A DNA stretch of 64,000 bases from Parathalassolituus penaei (GTDB lineage: Bacteria > Pseudomonadota > Gammaproteobacteria > Pseudomonadales > Oceanobacteraceae), in NCBI RefSeq assembly GCF_026626885.1, contig NZ_JAPNOA010000028.1, positions 62,001-126,000 of the forward strand, written 5' to 3'. Position 1 is the stretch's first letter. The number at the start of each line of letters is the position of its first letter. Of this stretch, positions 38,521 to 46,672 are shown one piece after another. A program made the translations under genes and the position numbers. Under the pieces are notes generated by a model, which worked only from the letters and a program-made list of their open reading frames with translations, was not told the DNA's origin and ran no database searches.

Positions 38521-39038
38521 ATGACGAACCGAACCGAACCGAACCGAACCGAACCGAACCGAACCGAACCGAACCGAACCGAACCTGTTTGACGGCTCTT
38601 CGCTGAATATCAGCGAACAACGCAAGCAGGAACTCAGGCAGCTGTTCCCGGGTGTCTTCACCGAAACCCGCAACGCCAGCGGCGAGCTGGTGCACGCCAT
38701 CGACTTCGAGCGGCTGAAAGCTGAGCTCGGTGAATTCAGCGAAATTTATGACAACCACCGTGAACGCTACGGCATGGAATGGCCAGGTAAACGCGATTGC
38801 CTGAAAGTGATCCAGCAACCCAGTCTGGCCACGCTCAAACCCTGCCGATTGGGCTTTGGTTCTGGAGGATGACAAGAAGGTCTATCTGATTCGGGAAACC
38901 AAATCGACTCACGATGCTGACCTGCGGCGTCGCGATGAAAACCTGAAAATCCGCTGTGGAGAAGCACACTTCCGAGCATTGGATGCGGTTGATTACCGCG
39001 TTGCGACGTCGGTTGCGGAGGTTCTGGAGCACGGTTGA
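38521..39038 (+). pseudogene. Type III RM remnant: Mod N-terminus fused to Res C-terminus
   Basis: Three parts are visible. ATG at 38521 leads into a pentanucleotide tract. From 38585, in another frame, comes the N-terminal domain of a type III methyltransferase (LFDGSSLNISEQRKQELRQL to ERYGMEWPGKRDCLKVIQQP and TLKPC). From about 38845, again in another frame, comes the C-terminus of a type III restriction subunit (ADWALVLEDDKKVYLIRETK to VATSVAEVLEHG, stop 39036-39038). The catalytic regions of both enzymes are absent, so one deletion probably joined mod and res. With 12 repeat units the ATG frame stops at 38592, that is OFF. Confidence 0.82.
38526..38585 (+). repeat. Pentanucleotide repeat (GAACC)12
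   Basis: Twelve perfect tandem GAACC units starting 2 nt after the ATG codon of the mod remnant. A 5-bp unit shifts the reading frame with each unit gained or lost. One more unit, or two fewer, would join the ATG to the Mod frame. This is the arrangement of phase-variable type III mod genes. Confidence 0.95.
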
Positions 39039-39065
39039 ATGTACATCAAGGAGTCGAGAAGAATG

Positions 39066-39106
39066 CAAAAAAAGACCCGGACGTCATTGGGGGCAAACGG
39101 CCGGGT
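39066..39106 (-). terminator. Minus-strand terminator-like hairpin in the island border
   Basis: Minus strand: GACCCGG/CCGGGTC arms (39073-39079 and 39100-39106) with a 20-nt loop, followed by seven T. It could be a second engB terminator or a relic. Confidence 0.4.
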
Positions 39107-39350
39107 CAACTTCGGATTCGGGGGAATCATCGAAGGATGAACTACCTATGAAGAGATGAATGGCTACACCACTCGGTTCCAGAGGGAACACTTTTACTAT
39201 AGTCGGTTTGCCAGAGTTGGCCGGGTTTGTGTGCAGTTTTTTCGGGGATTTTTGTAACGGGCTGCTTCGGTATGTGAACGATCGTTAAATTCACAGAGCG
39301 GCAGGTGAGGCGGAATAATTGCCGGGAGACGTGGTGGGGGATAAAACCGC

Positions 39351-39380
39351 ACGGATAACACCACTAGCGATGTTATCCGT
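39351..39380 (-). terminator. Probable engB terminator
   Basis: A perfect 10-bp inverted repeat ACGGATAACA/TGTTATCCGT with a 10-nt loop, 7 bp after the engB stop. On the minus strand it is followed by GCGGTTTTA. Confidence 0.6.
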
Positions 39381-39387
39381 ACAGGAA

Positions 39388-40086
39388 TCAGGCTTCTGGA
39401 GTCGGATCGCTGTTGTCTGCGGCAGGTGCTTCCGCTGCGGCGTTGTCGGCAGCGGATTCTTCAGCAACGTCTTCCGCTGGAATAAACCAGCTGTTCAGGC
39501 GGGCAACCAGTTCCTGGGTACCATCACCGTCCTGTGAAGAGAAGGTTTGAACCGTGACCTGTTTGCCAAGAGAAGCCACTGCCTTGCGTACCGATAGCAA
39601 GGCTGCCTTGGCGGCACCGCGTTTGAGCTTGTCGGATTTGGTCAGCAGCAGGTGCAGCGGCATGCCGGACTTCTTGGCCCAGTCGATCATGGCGTTGTCG
39701 AATTCGGTCAGCGGATGGCGAATATCCATCAACAGAACCAGACCGACCAGCGCATCCCGTTTTTGCAGGTAATTGCTAAGCTCTTTTTGCCAGGCGTTTT
39801 TTACACCGACTGGTACTTTGGCATAACCGTACCCCGGCAAATCGACTAGTGCCAATGGACTATCACCCAATTGGAAGTAGTTGATCAGCTGCGTGCGACC
39901 GGGAGTTTTACTGGTGCGCGCCAGTTTCTTTTGGCCAGTCAGACGGTTCAGAGCGCTGGATTTACCAGCGTTTGAGCGCCCTGCAAAGGCCACTTCACGG
40001 AAAATTTCCGGCGGGCACTGGCTCAAGGTAGCGGCACTGCGCAGATAATGTGCCTTGGTATAAGTCAATGAATCCTGATTCGACAT
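39388..40086 (-). CDS. engB: Ribosome biogenesis GTPase EngB (YsxC/YihA)
   Basis: A 233-residue TRAFAC GTPase. G1 is AFAGRSNAGKSSALN, G2/G3 are RTSKTPGRTQLINY and LVDLPGYGYAKVP, G4 is LLTKSDKLKRG and G5 lies near FSSQDGDG. It acts in 50S assembly. A C-terminal Ala/Glu-rich tail (EESAADNAAAEAPAADNSD) is an add-on to the family. The start at 40086 (MSNQDSLTYTKAHYL) fits family members; a longer frame to 40161 is unlikely. It is divergent from the cytochrome genes, as in Pseudomonas, where the other neighbour is polA. Confidence 0.94.
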   Translation of the reverse strand: MSNQDSLTYTKAHYLRSAATLSQCPPEIFREVAFAGRSNAGKSSALNRLTGQKKLARTSKTPGRTQLINYFQLGDSPLALVDLPGYGYAKVPVGVKNAWQKELSNYLQKRDALVGLVLLMDIRHPLTEFDNAMIDWAKKSGMPLHLLLTKSDKLKRGAAKAALLSVRKAVASLGKQVTVQTFSSQDGDGTQELVARLNSWFIPAEDVAEESAADNAAAEAPAADNSDPTPEA

Positions 40087-40260
40087 AGGGTAAACGTAAT
40101 GACCGTCCGGTTTTTGATGATATATAATGCTGGGCCTTTGAAGGTGCGACCAGTCTAGCACAGGACGCGGATTTCAGGGCCGGACTCATTTTCAGCAGGT
40201 CGAAATGGTCTGCTCGAAAAGGTTTGTTCATAATTCGACCAAAAAAAGAGAGAGATTCAC

Positions 40261-40563
40261 ATGACCAAAACTTTGGCTCTGATGGCTGCTATGGCCGCTG
40301 CAACCCTGTCCCTGAACGCTAATGCAATCGACGCTGAAGCAAAATTCAATCAGGCTTGTGTATTCTGTCACGCTCAGGGTGTGGCGGGTGCTCCGAAAGC
40401 GTTCGACGCCGCTGCATGGGCTCCACGTCTGGAAAAAGGCATGGACACTCTGGTCGGTAGCGTGACCAACGGCCTGAATGCTATGCCAAAGGGCGGCATG
40501 TGTAATGACTGCACTGCTGACGATTACAAGGCGCTGATCACCTATATGTCTACTGCCAAATAA
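40261..40563 (+). CDS. Periplasmic cytochrome c5-like protein
   Basis: A 100-residue monohaem cytochrome c. The signal peptide ends NANA, the haem-binding motif CVFCH is at 33-37, and an axial Met is likely in NGLNAMPKGGM. The extra cysteine pair MCNDC near residue 80 is typical of the c5 group. It is a soluble electron carrier in the periplasm. AGAGAGA precedes the ATG. It is 45 bp upstream of the cytochrome c4 gene and likely cotranscribed with it. Confidence 0.9.
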   Translation: MTKTLALMAAMAAATLSLNANAIDAEAKFNQACVFCHAQGVAGAPKAFDAAAWAPRLEKGMDTLVGSVTNGLNAMPKGGMCNDCTADDYKALITYMSTAK

Positions 40564-40608
40564 TCGCCGAGCTGCGAAGAAGAATTCACTCACTAACTGG
40601 ATCTGACG

Positions 40609-41211
40609 ATGAAAAACCTGTTGATTAGCCTGATCGTATCGGCTGGACTGATGTCCGCTGCCCACGCTGGTGATGCCGAAGCTGGCAAAACCAAGTCTGC
40701 TCTGTGTGCTGCGTGCCACGGCGCTGACGGTAACAGCATGGCTCCGAACTTCCCGAAAATTGCCGGTCAGGGCGAACGTTACCTGATCAAACAGATCACC
40801 GATGTTCGTGAAGGTCGTCGTCAGATCCTGGAGATGTCTGGAATTGTTGCCAACCTGAGCGACGCTGATATTGCTGACATCGCTGCCTACTTCTCTTCCC
40901 AGAACGCCACTGGTGGTGGTGCCAAGGAAGAACTGGCTGAGCTGGGTGAAAAAATCTACCGCGCTGGTATTGAGTCCAAGGGCGTTCCAGCCTGTATGGC
41001 TTGCCACGGTCCAGACGGCAAGGGCGTAGCTCTGGCTGGTTTCCCACAACTGTCTGGTCAGCACGACGCCTACACTGCCAAGCAGCTGCATGCGTTCAGC
41101 ATGGGCGAACGTACCAACGACGGCGACAACAAGATGATGCGTGACATCGCTTCCCGTCTGCACGAGAAAGAGATTCAGGCAGTTTCTTCCTACATCCAGG
41201 GTCTGCGTTAA
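40609..41211 (+). CDS. Dihaem cytochrome c4
   Basis: A 200-residue protein with a signal peptide ending AAHA and two cytochrome c domains. The first haem site is CAACH (33-37) and the second CMACH (129-133), each followed by GxDG. The predicted axial Met residues lie before the middle and end of each domain. Cytochrome c4 feeds electrons to terminal oxidases of the cbb3 type. A strong terminator follows at 41233. Confidence 0.95.
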   Translation: MKNLLISLIVSAGLMSAAHAGDAEAGKTKSALCAACHGADGNSMAPNFPKIAGQGERYLIKQITDVREGRRQILEMSGIVANLSDADIADIAAYFSSQNATGGGAKEELAELGEKIYRAGIESKGVPACMACHGPDGKGVALAGFPQLSGQHDAYTAKQLHAFSMGERTNDGDNKMMRDIASRLHEKEIQAVSSYIQGLR

Positions 41212-41232
41212 TCGTTTACCCTCGGTAGTATC

Positions 41233-41259
41233 AAAAAAGCGGCTTCGGCCGCTTTTTTT
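41233..41259 (+). terminator. Terminator of the cytochrome operon
   Basis: AAAAAAGCGGC/GCCGCTTTTTTT stem with a TTCG tetraloop (41244-41247). T-rich on both strands. Confidence 0.93.
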
Positions 41260-41392
41260 GTGTCTGTTCAATCGCAAAAATGCTCCTGCCGTTTGATCCT
41301 GTGCTTGCAACAGGCTGTCACTCGGGTGTGCGGCTGGGAACCTTTGTGGGAGAATGAATCCAATAGCCAACTGAACCCTTTTGGAGATTTGT

Positions 41393-42025
41393 ATGACTGC
41401 GCTGCTGAAGCGATGGATTGCCGCCTCTCTGCTGCTGATTGGAAGCCAGGCGTTTGCTGAAGGTTCCCAGCCTTACGATGTATTGCCTGAGCCTGTACCC
41501 GTCATGGCCGACGGCAAGGTGCACGTGGAAGAAGCCTTCTGGTATGGCTGCCCGCACTGCTTCCATCTGGAAAGCACGCTGGAGCCCTGGGTAAAAAACC
41601 TGCCAGCGGACGTTGAGTTCACCCGTGTACCTGCCATGTTTGGCCGTGCCTGGGTATCTCATGCCCAGATGTTCTACACCGTTGATGCCCTGGGCCTGCA
41701 AGACAAACTGCATACCGCCCTGTTCCGTGCGCTGCACATCGACAAGCTGCGTCTGCTGACCCAGGAAGAACAGCGTGATTTCGTGGTGAAAAATGGCGGT
41801 GTATCAGCCGAAGACTTCGACAAGGCGTACAACTCGTTCACCGTAAAAAGCCGTATGAAACAGGGCGACCAGCGTATCCGTTCTTTCAACATCAGCGGCG
41901 TTCCGGCTCTGATTGTTCAGGGCAAATACGTTGTGAGCGCTTCTACTGCTGGTGGTCAGGAAAACATGACTTCTGTGGTCGACAAGCTGATCGAACAGGA
42001 ACGTGCTGCCCTGAAAGGCAAATAA
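41393..42025 (+). CDS. dsbA: Thiol:disulfide interchange protein DsbA
   Basis: A 210-residue periplasmic oxidoreductase. The signal peptide ends AFA. The thioredoxin-fold active site CPHC lies at 53-56 in EAFWYGCPHCFHLE. A helical insertion follows, and the cis-Pro loop is SGVPALIVQGKYVV. It introduces disulfide bonds into exported proteins and is reoxidised by DsbB. The ATG at 41393 has GGAG 7 nt upstream; an in-frame TTG at 41381 is rejected. Confidence 0.95.
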   Translation: MTALLKRWIAASLLLIGSQAFAEGSQPYDVLPEPVPVMADGKVHVEEAFWYGCPHCFHLESTLEPWVKNLPADVEFTRVPAMFGRAWVSHAQMFYTVDALGLQDKLHTALFRALHIDKLRLLTQEEQRDFVVKNGGVSAEDFDKAYNSFTVKSRMKQGDQRIRSFNISGVPALIVQGKYVVSASTAGGQENMTSVVDKLIEQERAALKGK

Positions 42026-42054
42026 GCGCAGCGTTGTGCTTTGGAATGTTCCCG

Positions 42055-42083
42055 ACGGGTGGCTCAGGCCGCCCGTTTTTATT
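42055..42083 (+). terminator. dsbA terminator
   Basis: ACGGGTGGC/GCCGCCCGT stem (one G-U pair) with a TCAG loop, followed by TTTTATTT. It begins 30 bp after the dsbA stop. Confidence 0.85.
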
Positions 42084-42202
42084 TCCGCCATTCCGTCGTG
42101 GCAGCCCTGCCTGATGGCCGTCTTTTCCATTCCTGACGCTCACCGCCCGGCAGCCCCGCGACCAACTTCTATACTCTGTCTGAGTTCACACAGGCAGGTG
42201 GT

Positions 42203-43858
42203 ATGGTGACCCGAAACGAGCCCGACCGGTGGCGCGACAAATATCTGGCCTTGCTGGAGCAGCAGGAAGCCTCGGAGCAACAGGTACAGAACATCCAGAC
42301 CCGCTTACGGCGGGCCTTGATGATGGTAAGCCTGCTGGCCGAAGGCCAGGACGACCAGCTTGATACCCGCTTGCGGCAATTGCGTGACAGTCTGCGCCTG
42401 GACGGTTCCGACACGGTGCCGTTATTGCCCGATACCCTGCTGGAACAACTGGAACAACAGATTCGTCAGTCGGGTGAGCAGAGTGAACAACAGCATCAGC
42501 AACTGCTCGACTTCATTGATCGGGCCTGTGAACAACTGCTGCAGGCGCCACTGCCTGCTGCGCTGAAACGTCAGCTCAAGGGCATCCGTAAACGCGCTCG
42601 CCAGTGGCAGGGGGATGCCAATGGCTGTCGCCAGCAGTTAAAGGACTGGGTGAGGTTCAGTTGCCAGCTGGTGCGGCCGGAACAAGAAGGCGATGTTGCT
42701 GGTAACCAAAGCAGCAACGAGCAGGCTGATCAGAATGGTTGGCTGGAACAGGCCAGTGGCTGGTTCGGCCGCTGGTTAACCCCGCGCCCGGCTCCTGCTG
42801 GCCATTCACAACCGGAACCCGGTTTTTCCCGTATTGCCCGTGACGTCACCGCAACCTTGCAAGGCCTGATGCAACGACTGATCATTCCCGGCCATCAGCA
42901 ACAACAGGCCAATCAGCTCAACCAGCGCTTGCAGCAGGATCTCAACTGGTACGAACTGGTGCCCGTACTGGAGCAGGCATCGGCGCTGGTCTTTGCCTGT
43001 ATTGAACACGGCCAGCAGGGGATGGAGCATTTCCTGCAAAGTCTCGATCAGCACTTGCAACGGCTGCAAGGCCTGGTGGCGGACAGCAGCCATAACAGTG
43101 AGAGCCGGGTGCAGTTCAGTCTGGTGTTAAACGAGCGGGTGGAAGACATTCGTTCGCTGGTCACCGGTGGTGGTGATCTGGCCCTGATGGGCGCGCGGGT
43201 ACAACAACAGTTGCAGCAGATTCTGCTGGCCATGAATGACTTCAGCGAGCAGGAACAGCAGCGCGAACAATACTGGGCCGGGCAGGTGGCGCAGATGCAG
43301 GAACGCCTGCAAAGCCTGGAGCAGGAATCCGGGCGTATTCGGCAGCAACTGGCGCGCCAGCGGCACCAGGCTCTGCACGATGCCCTGACCGGTTTGCCCA
43401 ATCGGGCTGCCTGGCAGGAACGCCTGCGGCGCGACTGGTATCAGTTACAACAAGGCCACCCGCTGCGGATGGCCATCGCCGATATCGACCATTTCAAACG
43501 CTTCAACGATACCTGGGGCCACCAGACTGGCGACCGTGTGTTGCAACTGGTGGCGCGGACGTTACGCCAGCAGCTGGCTGACGGTACGTTTTTGTGTCGT
43601 CTGGGCGGCGAAGAATTCGCCTTGCTGCGGGTCGGTGGTGACAGCGCTGGGTTTACCGAGGCGATTGAACAGCTGCGGGCGGCTATCGAAGCGGTACCCT
43701 GGCATTTTCAGGGGCAGCGGGTCAGTCTGACGCTGTCGTTTGGTATTGCCCGCGCCCGTCCTGATGAACAGCCACAGCAGCTGTTCCAGCGCGCTGATGA
43801 CGCTCTTTATCAGGCCAAAGCCAATGGCCGTAACCGCCTGATGGTGGCACCGGACTGA
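42203..43858 (+). CDS. Cytosolic GGDEF diguanylate cyclase, DgcH-like
   Basis: A 551-residue protein with no membrane segment. A long Gln-rich helical N-terminal region (1-380, several coiled coils) is followed by a GGDEF domain (about 390-548). The active site is CRLGGEEF and metal ligands sit in MAIADIDHFKRFND. No RxxD I-site is present five residues before GGEEF, so it should escape classical product inhibition. Its position next to dsbA matches that of PA5487/DgcH of Pseudomonas aeruginosa (recalled). CAGGTGGT precedes the ATG at 42203. Confidence 0.88.
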   Translation: MVTRNEPDRWRDKYLALLEQQEASEQQVQNIQTRLRRALMMVSLLAEGQDDQLDTRLRQLRDSLRLDGSDTVPLLPDTLLEQLEQQIRQSGEQSEQQHQQLLDFIDRACEQLLQAPLPAALKRQLKGIRKRARQWQGDANGCRQQLKDWVRFSCQLVRPEQEGDVAGNQSSNEQADQNGWLEQASGWFGRWLTPRPAPAGHSQPEPGFSRIARDVTATLQGLMQRLIIPGHQQQQANQLNQRLQQDLNWYELVPVLEQASALVFACIEHGQQGMEHFLQSLDQHLQRLQGLVADSSHNSESRVQFSLVLNERVEDIRSLVTGGGDLALMGARVQQQLQQILLAMNDFSEQEQQREQYWAGQVAQMQERLQSLEQESGRIRQQLARQRHQALHDALTGLPNRAAWQERLRRDWYQLQQGHPLRMAIADIDHFKRFNDTWGHQTGDRVLQLVARTLRQQLADGTFLCRLGGEEFALLRVGGDSAGFTEAIEQLRAAIEAVPWHFQGQRVSLTLSFGIARARPDEQPQQLFQRADDALYQAKANGRNRLMVAPD

Positions 43859-43941
43859 TCCATCACTGCTGCCAATGGGCAGTTGTTGTAATGGTGTGCT
43901 CTGGTATGCTGTCGCCTTCTTTGAAACGAAAGAAGGCTTTC

Positions 43942-44745
43942 ATGTCGAAACTTTCTGCCGCTGACCGCCACCAGTTTATTCTCCAGCAACTGCAACAGCA
44001 GGGACGAGTACAGGTGGAGTGGCTGGCCCAGCAGCTCAATACCTCGGAAGTGACCATTCGCAAGGATCTTTCTGCCCTGGAGCAACAGCGTCTGCTGGTG
44101 CGTCGCCATGGTGGTGCCTGGCCATGGCAACCGGCTGTGGAAACCCCGGCGTTGGCGTCTTTGGTCAGCGATATCAGCCCCGAGCTTTCGGCCCGAAAGT
44201 CAGCTATTGCAACCCTGGCGGCCAGTCTGGTGACCGACCGTCAGCGTATCCTGATCGACTTCGGCACCACCACCGCTGCCCTGATTCCACATCTGGCCAA
44301 CAAACGTGGCCTGGTGGTGATGACCAATTCCCTGCGGGTGCTGAACCCGGTACTGGCGCTGGGTAACGATACCACCCTGTTGTTAACCGGCGGCACTTTT
44401 GATCCGCATTCCGAGTCTTTTCAGGGCCGTATCGCCGAACAAGTGCTGCGTTCCTACGATTTTGACCGTCTGTTTATCGGTTGTGACGGTATCGACCTTG
44501 AACGTGGCACCACCACCTTTAACGAACTGTTGGGGCTGAGCCAGGTGATGGCAGATGTCGCCAGAGAAGTGGTGGTGATGGCGGAGTCGGCCAAACTGGG
44601 GCGTCGTATCCCCAACGTTGAACTGCCATGGCAAAAAATTCATTGCCTGGTCACAGACGACGGCCTGCCCGAGGCAGCACGTCGTACCCTTGAATCCATG
44701 GGAGTGCGGGTACTCTGTGCCAGCATTTCCACCCAGTCTGCGTGA
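43942..44745 (+). CDS. glmR: DeoR-family regulator next to glmS
   Basis: A 267-residue DeoR/GlpR regulator. The N-terminal winged helix is QFILQQLQQQGRVQVEWLAQQLNTSEVTIRKDLSALEQQRLLVRRHGGA. The C-terminal sugar-phosphate sensor domain contains ILIDFGTTTAALI and FIGCDGID. It is 13 bp upstream of glmS, the arrangement of glmR-glmS in Pseudomonas, so it likely controls amino-sugar synthesis in response to a sugar phosphate. The start at 43942 is preceded by AAGG; the longer frame from 43891 is unlikely. Confidence 0.85.
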   Translation: MSKLSAADRHQFILQQLQQQGRVQVEWLAQQLNTSEVTIRKDLSALEQQRLLVRRHGGAWPWQPAVETPALASLVSDISPELSARKSAIATLAASLVTDRQRILIDFGTTTAALIPHLANKRGLVVMTNSLRVLNPVLALGNDTTLLLTGGTFDPHSESFQGRIAEQVLRSYDFDRLFIGCDGIDLERGTTTFNELLGLSQVMADVAREVVVMAESAKLGRRIPNVELPWQKIHCLVTDDGLPEAARRTLESMGVRVLCASISTQSA

Positions 44746-44758
44746 ATGGAGTTAAAGC

Positions 44759-46573
44759 ATGTGTGGCATTGTCGGGGCGGTTGCCCAACGTGATGTAATC
44801 GAAATCCTGCTGGAAGGTTTGCGCCGCCTGGAATATCGCGGTTACGACTCGGCCGGTGTGGCCGTTCTGGATAACCATGGCCAGCTGCAGCGCTTGCGCC
44901 GGTTGGGCAAGGTACAGGCACTGGCCGATGCCGCCGCCGAAATCGGCGTGCCGGGTGGTCTGGGCATTGCCCACACCCGCTGGGCGACTCACGGCGAACC
45001 ATCGGAAGCCAACGCACACCCGCACGTGTCGGGTGACATCGCGGTTGTCCACAACGGCATTATCGAAAACCACGCCAGCCTGCGTGCCGAGCTGCAGGCG
45101 CAGGGTTACGTATTTACCTCCCAGACCGACACCGAAGTCATTGCCCACCTGGTTGCTCGTGAAGTCAGCGCCGGTGCCGATTTGCTGGTGGCGGTACAGA
45201 ACGCCCGTCAGAGCCTGCACGGCGCGTACGGCATGGTGGTGCTGAATGCCCGTGAACCGGAGCGTCTGGTTGCGGCCCGTTCCGGCAGCCCGCTGGTGAT
45301 CGGTTATGGTATCGGTGAACATTTTATTGCCTCTGACCAGCTGGCGCTGCTGCCGGTGACCCGTCGTTTTGCCTTCCTCGAAGAAGGTGACGTTGCCGAC
45401 ATCAACCGCAAGCAAGTCCAGATTTACAACCGCCAGAACCAGCCGGTCCAACGCGAAATCAGCGACAGTACGGTGGAACACGACGCCGGTGACAAAGGCG
45501 AATACCGCCACTACATGCTTAAGGAAATCCACGAGCAGCCACAGGCGATTATCAACACCCTCGAAGGTCGTTTGCACAACGGCCAGATCAACGCCGAACT
45601 GCTGGGTGACCTCAGTGATATTGATCAGGTCCAGATTGTGGCCTGTGGCACCAGTTATCACGCCGGTATGACCGCCCGTTACTGGATCGAAGCGCTGGCC
45701 GGTGTCGCCTGTAACGTCGAGATTGCCTCCGAGTTCCGTTACCGCCAGCCCGTAGTGCGCCCGAACAGCCTGCTGGTGACCATTTCCCAGAGTGGTGAAA
45801 CCGCTGACACCCTCGCCGCCCTGCGTCGTGGCAAGGAGCTGGGTTTTGCCCGCAGCCTCACCATTTGCAACGTACCGGGATCGTCACTGGTGCGTGAATC
45901 CGACATGGCACTGATGACCCGTGCCGGAGCCGAAATCGGCGTGGCCTCCACCAAAGCCTTCACCACCCAGCTGACCGCCCTGCTGGTGCTCACCGGCGCT
46001 CTGGCCCGTGGCCGTGCCGGTGCTGAACAGGCCGAAGCCCGCATCTGCAGCGCCCTTGCCAGCCTGCCAGCGTTGGTGAAACAGGCCCTGCGTATGAGCC
46101 AGTCAATTGAACAACTGGCCGAACGTTTCGCCGAAAAACAGCATGCCCTGTTCCTCGGCCGTGGCGACCAGTACCCAATCGCCATGGAAGGGGCACTCAA
46201 GCTCAAGGAAATCAGCTACATCCACGCCGAAGCCTACGCCGCTGGTGAACTCAAACACGGCCCGCTGGCACTGATCGATGCCGATATGCCGATTGTGGTG
46301 GTAGCCCCCCACAACGACCTGGTGGAAAAGCTCAAATCCAACATCGAAGAAGTCCGTGCCCGTGGTGGTGAACTGTTCGTCTTCGCCGGCGAAGCCGCCC
46401 AGATCGAACCAGCCGCCAACATGCAGGTACTGGCCATGCCACACTGCGACGACCTCATCGCCCCGATCGTTTACACCCTGCCATTGCAGCTGCTGAGTTA
46501 TTACGTCGCCATTATCAAAGGCACCGACGTCGACCAGCCGAGGAACCTGGCCAAGTCAGTGACGGTGGAGTAA
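44759..46573 (+). CDS. glmS: Glutamine-fructose-6-phosphate aminotransferase
   Basis: A 604-residue enzyme making glucosamine-6-phosphate for peptidoglycan and LPS. The Ntn glutaminase domain starts MCGIVGA (catalytic Cys2), with HTRWATHG and NGIIENH. Two SIS domains carry [22 protein letters not shown] and KGRGDQ-type segments. The C-terminus [13 protein letters not shown] is conserved. No glmS ribozyme is expected or seen upstream. Confidence 0.98.
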   Translation: MCGIVGAVAQRDVIEILLEGLRRLEYRGYDSAGVAVLDNHGQLQRLRRLGKVQALADAAAEIGVPGGLGIAHTRWATHGEPSEANAHPHVSGDIAVVHNGIIENHASLRAELQAQGYVFTSQTDTEVIAHLVAREVSAGADLLVAVQNARQSLHGAYGMVVLNAREPERLVAARSGSPLVIGYGIGEHFIASDQLALLPVTRRFAFLEEGDVADINRKQVQIYNRQNQPVQREISDSTVEHDAGDKGEYRHYMLKEIHEQPQAIINTLEGRLHNGQINAELLGDLSDIDQVQIVACGTSYHAGMTARYWIEALAGVACNVEIASEFRYRQPVVRPNSLLVTISQSGETADTLAALRRGKELGFARSLTICNVPGSSLVRESDMALMTRAGAEIGVASTKAFTTQLTALLVLTGALARGRAGAEQAEARICSALASLPALVKQALRMSQSIEQLAERFAEKQHALFLGRGDQYPIAMEGALKLKEISYIHAEAYAAGELKHGPLALIDADMPIVVVAPHNDLVEKLKSNIEEVRARGGELFVFAGEAAQIEPAANMQVLAMPHCDDLIAPIVYTLPLQLLSYYVAIIKGTDVDQPRNLAKSVTVE

Positions 46574-46629
46574 CCGCTTTTCAAAAGCCTCGACAGTCTG
46601 TTGTCAGCCGTTAAAAATAGGTGGTTTAT

Positions 46630-46650
46630 GGCCGGGTCATTTACCCGGCC
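46630..46650 (+). terminator. Hairpin between glmS and hsdM
   Basis: A perfect 8-bp stem GGCCGGGT/ACCCGGCC with a CATTT loop, 57 bp after glmS. It is followed by GCGCCTGTTTTG, only weakly T-rich. It may terminate glmS or fold in the hsdM leader. Confidence 0.45.
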
Positions 46651-46672
46651 GCGCCTGTTTTGACGGAGTGTT

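Larger units (their letters stand above)
39039..39387. other. Non-coding right border of the defence island
   Basis: No gene is supported here. The region holds two minus-strand terminator-like hairpins described separately and ends at the engB stop. No tRNA or clear direct repeat marking an integration site was seen. Confidence 0.5.

Noticed and set aside
38521-38585. Pentanucleotide tract as part of an intact repeat protein
   Set aside because: The ATG frame (TNRTEP repeats) ends at a TGA 7 nt after the tract, and the conserved Mod sequence continues in another frame, so it is not a stable structural repeat.
46574-46672. glmS-type ribozyme or other riboswitch near glmS
   Set aside because: glmS ribozymes occur upstream of glmS in Gram-positive bacteria. 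The 13-nt gap before glmS cannot hold one, and this downstream region only contains a simple hairpin.
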